A program made the translations under genes and the position numbers. A model generated the notes under the pieces. That model had not been told where the DNA came from. It saw nothing but the letters and a program-made list of their open reading frames with translations, and did no database searches. A stretch of DNA of 64,000 nt, taken from Lolium rigidum. Its lineage: Eukaryota; Streptophyta; Magnoliopsida; Poales; Poaceae. Below, in pieces: positions 57,114 through 64,000 of the stretch. The stretch spans positions 338,751,090-338,815,089 of the forward strand of contig NC_061514.1 of the NCBI RefSeq assembly GCF_022539505.1. The letters run 5' to 3'. The stretch's first letter is position 1. Every line of letters begins with the position of its first letter.

Positions 57114-58233
57114 TCAAAACAATTGCCAAGTATCAAATTATTCAAGACAATATACCAACTACCACATGAAGCATTTTCTGTTTCCAACCAAATAGCAATA
57201 AATGCAGCGGCTTTCAGCTTTCGTCATGAACATTAAAAGTAAAACGAAGAACACCGGTATTCAAATGAAAAAGCGGAGCGTGTCTCTCTCCCACACAAGC
57301 ATGTTAGGATACGATTTATTCAGAGAATGAAAATAACAAAACGAAAATAAAAGCACACAGACGCTCCAAATAAAGCACATAAGATGTGACGGAATTAAAA
57401 TATAGTTTCACTAGAGGTGACCTGATAAGTTGTTGATGAAGAAGGGGATACATTGGGCATCCCCAAGCTTAGACGCTTGAGTCTTCTCGAAATATGCAGG
57501 GATGAACCACGGGGGCATCCCCAAGCTTACACTTTTCACTCTTCTTGATCATATCATATCCTCCTCCTCTCTTGATCCTTGAAAACTTCCTTCACACCAA
57601 ACTCAAAGCAATCTCATTAGAGGGTTAGTGCATAATAAAAAATTCACATGTTCAGCAAGGACACAATCATTCCCAACACTTCTGGACATTACCCAAGGTT
57701 ACTGAAATTTAATGGAGCAAAGAAACCCACTCAAACACAGTAAAAGAGGCAATGCGAAATTAAAGGCAGAATCTGTCAAAACAGAACAGTCCGTAAAGAC
57801 GAATTTTTTCGAGGCACTTAACATGCTCAGATAGAAAAGCTCCAGTTGAATGAAAGTTGCGTACATATCTGAGGATTACTCATGAATTTTTTCAAGATTT
57901 TTAGATTTTTCTACAGAGAGAGAAACTCAAAACCGTGACAGCTAAAAATCTGTTTCTGCGCAGAAATCCAAATCTAGTATCAACTTTCTATCAAAGACTT
58001 TACTTGGCACAACAATGCAATAAAATAAAGATACAAAGGTATTGCTACAGTAGTAATAAGCACCTTGACTCAAATATAAAACAAAAATTTCAGAAATAAA
58101 ATAATGGGTTGTCTTCCATAAGCGCTTTTCTTTAACGCCTTTCAGCTAGGCGCAGAAAGTGAAAATCAAGCAACATCAAGAGAAGAAGCATCAACATCAT
58201 AATTTGTTATAATAATAGAATCAAAATGCATCT
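57114..58233 (-). other. non-coding internal region of the gag-protease element
   Basis: Continues the 3' region interrupted at 50264. It contains two more AAGCTTGGGGATGC PPT-like motifs (57457-57470 and 57515-57528). No pol-like frame anywhere between the protease remnant and the PPT. Confidence 0.6.
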
Positions 58234-58886
58234 TCATTCTCTTTCTAAAGTGTTCCATACCTTTCTTAAGAAGGAATTGTATTTAATATTTCCTTCTTTC
58301 ATATCAATAATAGCACCAACGGTTCGAAGAAAGGGTCTTCCCAAAACAATAGGACAAGATGCATTGCATTCAATATCCAAAACAACAAAATCAACAGGGA
58401 CAAGGTTATTGTTAACCGTAATGTGAATAATGTCAATTCTCCCCAAAGGTTTCTTTATAGAATTATCAGCAAGATCGATTAACATCCAAATAACAACATT
58501 CCAAAGGTGGCAAGTCAAGCATATCATAAAGTTTCTTAGGCATAACAGAAATACTTGCACCAAGATCACATAAAGCATTACAATCAAAATCATTGACCTC
58601 CATTTTAATGATGGGCTCCCAACCATCTTCCTACTTCATAGGGATACAAGCTTCAAGTTTTAATTCCTCCTCCCTAGCTTTAATGAGAGCATTTGTAATA
58701 TGTTTTGTAAATGCCAAGTTTATAGCACTAGCATTAGGACTTCTAGAAAGTTTTTGCAAGAACTTAATAACTTTAGAAATATGACAATTATCAAAATCAA
58801 AACCATTATGATCTAAAGCAATGGGACCAATGTCCCCAACACTTTGAAAAATTTCAGCACTTTTATCACAAACAGTTTCAGTAGCT
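58234..58886 (-). pseudogene. Athila-like protease region, broken
   Basis: The frames 58631-58939 (LQKLSRSPNASAINLAF, ITNALIKAREEELKLEA) and 58234-58626 (PLGRIDIIHITVNNN, VDFVVLDIECNASCP, IVLGRPFLRTVGAIID) match the linker and the second half of the Athila protease. The DLGAS active-site stretch lies around 58540-58570 in a shifted frame. Frame breaks near 58500 and 58628 disable it. Confidence 0.78.
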
Positions 58887-60250
58887 TCAGTGCAATTTTG
58901 CACGCTTTGTAGTAGAAGTAGAAACATTGCCAACACCAATTATTTTACCATTGATAGTAGGAGGTTTAGCAACATGTGAAGCATCAACATTACTTGTGGT
59001 GGTAATAGTCCAAACTCTAGCTATATTATTCTCTTTAGCAAGTTTTTCTTCTCTTTCCCACCTAGCATGCAATTCAGCCATCATTCTAATATTATCATTA
59101 ATTCGAACTTGGATAGCATTCGCTGTAGAAAATGACTTAATATATTTATCTTCATTAGGCATAACTTTCAGTTTTAAAAGATCAACATCAACAACAAGAC
59201 TATCAACCTTAGAAGCAAGAACATCAATTTTACCAAACTTTTCCTCAACAGATTTGTTAAAAGTAGTTTGTGTATTAATAAAATCTTTAAGCATGACTTC
59301 AAGATCAGAGGGTACACTCCTACTATTGTTGTAAGAATTACCATAAGAATTACCACTGTTAGAAGGATATGGCCTATAGTTGTTGTTACCAAAATTATTC
59401 CTATAAGCATTGTTGTTGAAATTATTATTTCTAATGTAGTTCACATCAACATGCTCTTCTTGAGAAACCAATGAAGCTAAAGGAATATTATTAGGATCAA
59501 CATGAGATTTACCATTAACAAGCATAGACATAATAACATCAATCTTATCACTCAAGGAAGAGGTTTCTTCAACAGAATTTACCTTCTTACCTTGAGGATT
59601 CCTTTCAGTGTGCCATTCAGAGTAGTTGATCATCATATCATCAAGAAGCTTTGTTGCAGCACCCAAAGTGATAGACATAAAAGTACCTCCAGCAGCTGAA
59701 TCCAATAGGTTCCTTGAAGAAAAATTTAATCCTGCATAAAAGGTTTGGATGATCATCCAAGTAGTTAGTCCATGGGTGGGGCAATTCTTTACCAAAGATT
59801 TCATTCTCTCCCATGCTTGGGCAACATGTTCATTATCCAATTGCTTAAAGTTCATAATGCTACTTCTCAAAGATATAATTTTAGCAGGAGGATAATATTT
59901 TCCAATGAAAGCATCTTTACATTTAGTCCATGAACTAATACTATTTTTAGGCAAAGATAGCAACCAATCTTTAGCTCTTCCTCTCAAGGAGAAAGGAAAC
60001 AATTTCAGTTTTATAATATCCCCATCTACATCCTTATACTTTTGCATTTCACAAAGTTCAACAAAATTATTAAGATGGGTAGCAGCATCATCAGTACTAA
60101 CACCAGAAAATTGCTCTCTCATAACAAGATTTAGTAAAGCAGGTTTAATTTCATAAAATTCTGCTGTAGAAGCAGGTGGAGCAATAGAAGTGCATATGAA
60201 ATCATTGTGCTAGTGAAGTCACACAACTTAGTGTTCTCAGGAGTACTCAT
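58887..60250 (-). pseudogene. Athila-like gag of the non-autonomous element
   Basis: ATG at 60250 opens MSTPENTKLCDFTS; the frame shifts near 60185 and then stays open to 58887. The gag core is seen as VSTDDAATHLNNFVELCEM, LFPFSLRGRAKDWLLSLP, FIGKYYPPAKI, EHVAQAWERMKSLVK and LTTWMIIQTFYAGL. An Asn-rich stretch (YIRNNNFNNNAYRNNFGN) and a coiled-coil part follow. Gag forms the particle; retaining it while losing pol is typical of elements that package themselves but borrow enzymes. The early frame change may mean translation starts lower (internal Met at 60122) or that the gene is dead. Confidence 0.85.
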
Positions 60251-60428
60251 GTTAGCAATAATAAAAATAAATAAAGCAAAACCGAATTAAATAAAGTAAA
60301 ACAAGTAACTAATTTTTTGGTGTTTTTGATATAATGAAAGCAAACAAGACAGAAAATAAAATAAAGCAAGACAATAAACAAAGTGAAGAGATTGGGTGTG
60401 AGAGACTCCCCTTGCAGCGTGTCTTGAT

Positions 60429-60447
60429 CTCCCCGGCAACGGCGCCA
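60429..60447 (-). other. primer-binding site of the gag-protease element
   Basis: TGGCGCCGTTGCCGGGGAG on the minus strand, 10 bases inside the right LTR boundary; the same type as in the plus-strand Athila element. Confidence 0.85.
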
Positions 60448-60457
60448 GAAAAGTAGC

Positions 60458-62055
60458 TGCTTGTGACGATAAAGCACACGTCCGTTGGGAACCCCAAGAG
60501 GAAGGTATGATGAGTACAACGAGCGAGTTTTTCCTCGAGTAAGAAACCAAGGTTATCGAACCGAGTAGGAGATGAAGATCACGTGAAGGTTGTTGGTGAA
60601 GGAGTGTAGTGCGGCGCAACACCGGGGATTCCGGTGCCAACGTGGAACCCGCACAACACAATCAAACTACTTTGCCCCAACTTAACAAGTGAGGTTGTCA
60701 ATCTCACCGGCTTGCTGAAAACAAAGGATTAAACGTATGGTGTGGAAAATGATGTTTGCTTGCAGAAACAAAAGAGAACAATGATTGCAGTAGGTTGTAT
60801 TTCAGATGTAAAATAATGGACCGGGGTCCACAGTTCACTAGTGGTGTCTCTCCAATAAGATAAATAACATGTTGGGTAAACAAATTACAGTTGGGCAATT
60901 GACAAATAGAGAGGGCATAACAATGCACATACATATCATGATGACTACTATGAGATTTACTTAGGGAATTACGACAAAGAACATAGACCGCCATCCAGCA
61001 TGCATCTATGCCTAAAAAGTCCACCTTCGGGTTAGCATCCGCACCCCTTCTAGTATTAAGTTGCAAACAATAGACAATTGCATTAAGTACTGTGCGTAAT
61101 GTAAACAATACAAATATCCTTAGACAAAGCATTGATGTTTTATCCCTAGTGGCAACAGCACATCCGCAACCTTAGAGGTTGCTGTCACTCCCCCAGATTC
61201 AATGGAGACATGAACCCACTATCTAGCATAAATACTCCCTCTTGGAGTTACAAGTATCAATTTGTCCAGAGCCTCTACTAGCAACGGAGAGCATGCAAGA
61301 TCATAAATAACATATATGATAGATCAATAATCAACTTGACATAATATTCCATATTCATCGGATCCCAAAAAACACAACATGTAGCATTACAAATAGATGA
61401 TCTTGATCATGATAGGCAGCTCACAAGATCTAAACATGATGACATTATAGGAGAAGACAACCATCTAGCTACTGCTATGGATCCATAGTCCAAGGATGAA
61501 CTACTCACGCATCAGTCCGGAGGCGGGCATGGTGACGTAGATCCCTCCGGTGATGATTCCCCTCTCCGGCAGGGTGCCGGAGGAGATCTTCTGAACCCCC
61601 GAGATGGGGTTGACGGCGGCGGCGTCTCATGAACTATTCTCGTATTTTGGCTCTTGGTGCTACGGTTTTCGGTGACGAAGAAATAAATAGGCGAAGGGGC
61701 AGCGTCAGGGGAGCCAGGGGGCTCCCTTACCACACGTCGGCGCGGCAGTGGGGCCCCCCGCGCCGCCCTATGGTGTGGGCCCCCTGCTGGCTTCCTCGAC
61801 TCTTCTTCGGTCTTCTGGAATACTCCGTGGAAAATAGGCCGTGGGCTTTTGTTTCGTCCAATTCCGAGAATATTTGTAAACTAACTTTTCTGAAATCAAA
61901 AACAGCAGAAAACATGAACTGGCACTGTGGCATCTTGTTAATAGGTTAGTCCCAGAAAATGCTTAAAAACATTATAAAGTGTGAATAAAACATGTAGGTA
62001 TTGTCATAAACTAGCATGGAACATAAGAAATTATAGATACGTTGGAGACGTATCA
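60458..62055 (-). repeat. Athila-like 5' LTR (right)
   Basis: 1,598 bp, homologous to 47203-48793 throughout. Palindrome about 61730-61778 and AATAAATA (61682-61689). Followed by ACCAC. Confidence 0.9.
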
Positions 62056-62060
62056 ACCAC

Positions 62061-62670
62061 CGATCAAGCTTCTCGAGCGTGGGAGTGGCGCATTCGTTGC
62101 TCAATATGAAACGTCGTCCACACATGACCGATTCCCGTAGCTCAAGGTCATTGATCAACCGCTTGAACAAGCCCATGGACCTACGGTTAACATTGGTGTT
62201 GCTCTTTTCACGGGCGTCAAGGATGAAGTTAATGTCTCCAACAATAGCCCATGGCCCCGGTAGGAGTTGCCGCAACTGCCCGAGTTCCTCAAGGAACACG
62301 AGCTTGAGGGTCGCGTCGGTAGGGCCGTAGACGGTGGTAAGCCACCAGGGAGTTGCACTAGGGAGGGACAACACTACGGACACGGAGAAGCGGTCAGTCA
62401 TGGTGTTGAGGACCTGGGCCTCAGACGATTGCCACGCGACGATGATACCTCCCGCGGAGCCAACAGAGGGCAAAAACTCGAACCCGCCGAAGCGAGCTCC
62501 AAAGCACTCAGAAATAATAAAACGGTTTATAACTTGTATCTTGGACTCCATGACACAAATCATAGATGCGGGAGCACCGACTACCGCCGTCTTGACCGAC
62601 GAACGACCCGCCGGGGCGTTGAGACCTCTGGGATTCCAAACAGCGATATTATGATTGGGAACATCCTTTG
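62061..62670 (-). pseudogene. LINE endonuclease domain
   Basis: The minus frame starts near 62660 (NIAVWNPRGLNAPAGRSS, the plant LINE endonuclease opening). It continues with MICVMESK (catalytic Glu), WLTTVYGP, PWAIVGDINFILDAREK (the GDxN motif) and ends LEKLDRW at the insertion point. The remainder of the LINE is at 44359-47202. The apurinic-type endonuclease nicks target DNA in active LINEs. This domain is open as far as visible, but the RT is not. Confidence 0.88.
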
Positions 62671-64000
62671 AGAAGATCTACATGGTGACCACTGAGCTGA
62701 CGGGACCATCACACACCCGCCAACGCGGCGTCTGCGCTGGGCGAGCCAACAAGCTCTGCTTCTCCAACATGGGGCAGTCAAGGTTGAAAAGCACGGCTAA
62801 AGCTTGCTCTTGGCAGATGCCCGCGTACTAGTCTAGCTGCTCCATGGAAAGACGGTCTTCCTCTTGGCAGATGCCCAATTTCGTCATGAGTAGCCACTGC
62901 GTGCGTTTGATCACGGAACTCAAAGACCCTTCTTGTTCGCAGCGATGCTGGAGCTGCGCCTGGTTGGTTGATGAGCCACCGAGAAGAGGCGACATCAGAT
63001 CACCTTAGGGTCCGGAAGCGGCAGCAGCGGGTCATCGATCTGCCGCTGGAATTGCTGTAGAAGGGCAGCAAGCTCTCCTCCATAGCCTGGGGTGCAACGG
63101 TGATCCGGCATGGTACTGCATGGAGGTGGGCTGCACCGCACATGGGGAGGCCACGAGTTCCCCAGCAGGTGATGGAGAAGCCTCCTCCGCCTCAGCATCA
63201 TCTCCGCCAGAGCGGTCATCCCTGTCCCACGAAGGCCCCGCAACAGAGCTCTCGTCGCTACGGCATTGGCGCGAGGGGTCCAAGTCGCTCCGGCGTGCCT
63301 AAGCAAGCTGCGGGCTGCAGCCACCGACGACTGCCGCACATGGTGGCGCGTGAGCGGACCCGTCCGCAGCGCCACGGGTGCCCTCCATACAACGGCCCAC
63401 AGAAGCCAAGGTAGGCCCACCCTCCGGTTCTGCCTAATGAAGTCCAATGACACCGCACCGCAGCTCATCAGCGTCAACGATCTCGGAGGCGGAGGGGTTG
63501 GGGCCCGCAGAGGGAACCACAAGAGCACGACGTCCCCGGTGCCTTATTGGAGCGCGCCGCCGCTTCCACCGGTGAGTAGGCCCATCACCGCCGCTGCCCC
63601 TCCCAGCATCGCGGTCGGAATCGCTAGACTTGCCACTGTCATTGAAGCCATCCGAGTCACCAGACTCCGGCGTGTCTCCGACGAGCCGACGGACTACGTC
63701 GAAGGTGATGCGGTAGCAGAGGATCTGAGGCGTCGAAGTACGGGAGTGGCGCTGTCCAGTGGAGACCTCGAGACGACGACCAGCACCTGGCTCCGGCATC
63801 GCCAGCCAGCAAACGTCAGGGATGGCGGTCACCTCATGGGTACAGGCCGAAAGTTTGAAACGGGAAATGTCATCCCAGCTCGCCGTGGCCAGATCGACGG
63901 CGTCGACAATGCCGCAACCCTCAAGCAGCTTGATGGCGGTACGTTCAGCCCACACATGTCCAGGAATCCCCCGAATCTCCAGGTCCGCCCAGAACGGTGT
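62671..64000 (-). pseudogene. LINE ORF1 region, cut by window edge
   Basis: In 63434-63955 the frame reads WAERTAIKLLEGCGIVDAV, then DISRFKLSACTHEVTAIPD, a pattern I associate with ORF1-like nucleic-acid-binding proteins of plant LINEs and related zinc-knuckle proteins. A Ser/Asp/Arg-rich tail and further GC-rich frames (62995-63528) follow. No CCHC knuckle is visible in the window. The 5' end and target duplication lie beyond 64000. Confidence 0.65.

Larger units (their letters stand above)
47203..62055 (-). mobile_element. non-autonomous Athila-like retrotransposon (gag and protease only)
   Basis: 14,853 bp (8,004 bp without the nested element) between LTRs 47203-48793 and 60458-62055, which start TGATACGTCT on the minus strand and end ...CACAAGCA. 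The target duplication ACCAC is at 47198-47202 and 62056-62060. The PBS (60429-60447) adjoins the right LTR and a PPT (48795-48808) adjoins the left, fixing minus orientation. The internal region holds gag and a protease remnant (58234-60250) but no RT, RNase H or integrase. After removing the nested element only 4.8 kb of internal sequence remains, too little for pol. It must have been mobilised by another element's enzymes. It splits the LINE at LDRW. Confidence 0.9.

Overview
This window is nuclear DNA of a grass, most likely a cool-season (pooid) cereal or forage relative. The signs are class III peroxidase genes with GT-AG introns, an AT-rich intergenic background, a Stowaway MITE, a CACTA-like element with ACCGGTACTAAAG subterminal repeats, a tRNA-derived SINE, a long plant LINE and deeply nested Copia, Tat-type and Athila-type LTR retrotransposons. 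By my coordinates about 80 % of the 64 kb is transposable element. There is no prokaryotic, organellar, rRNA or tRNA-gene signal.

Layout. (1) 1-6350: low-density DNA with a few unassigned exon-like frames (949-1982) and two GC-rich blocks (about 3430-4060 and 5110-5640). (2) 6352-7542, minus strand: a two-exon class III peroxidase broken by a 7-bp deletion. (3) 8151-38323: one Copia element on the minus strand, flanked by the 5-bp target duplication ACTTG and swollen to 30 kb by two insertions. One is a Tat-lineage Gypsy element (11786-24746, plus strand, duplication ACCAG). The other is an Athila-lineage element (25320-37295, plus strand, duplication CTATC), which itself carries a solo LTR (29589-31187, duplication GACAT). 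Removing the nested elements leaves a 5,226-bp Copia, a normal size, which supports the parsing. (4) 38324-42598: the other half of the minisatellite-like repeat the Copia landed in, a SINE, a truncated CACTA element, a MITE and an unassigned GC-rich frame. (5) 42599-43805, minus strand: the intact peroxidase paralog. (6) 44359-64000: a LINE on the minus strand, running off the right edge, split at ACCAC by a minus-strand Athila-like element (47203-62055) that has gag and protease but no reverse transcriptase or integrase. That element is split at AGAGC by a related element (50265-57108) with almost no coding capacity.

The two peroxidases share exon structure, promoter-proximal sequence and 3' flank, so they are a tandem duplicate. 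Without the Copia complex they would lie about 4.9 kb apart. The only intact host gene I can defend is the second peroxidase.

The most unusual items are four. The Tat element carries a six-exon antisense gene with its own TATA box; all splice phases fit once one extra base is allowed for. The Athila element has an LTR-like promoter module inside its body, in front of a short coiled-coil reading frame. A GC-rich palindrome recurs in every Athila-like LTR here. The innermost element has a duplicated primer-binding site, with the near copy mutated and the far copy intact.
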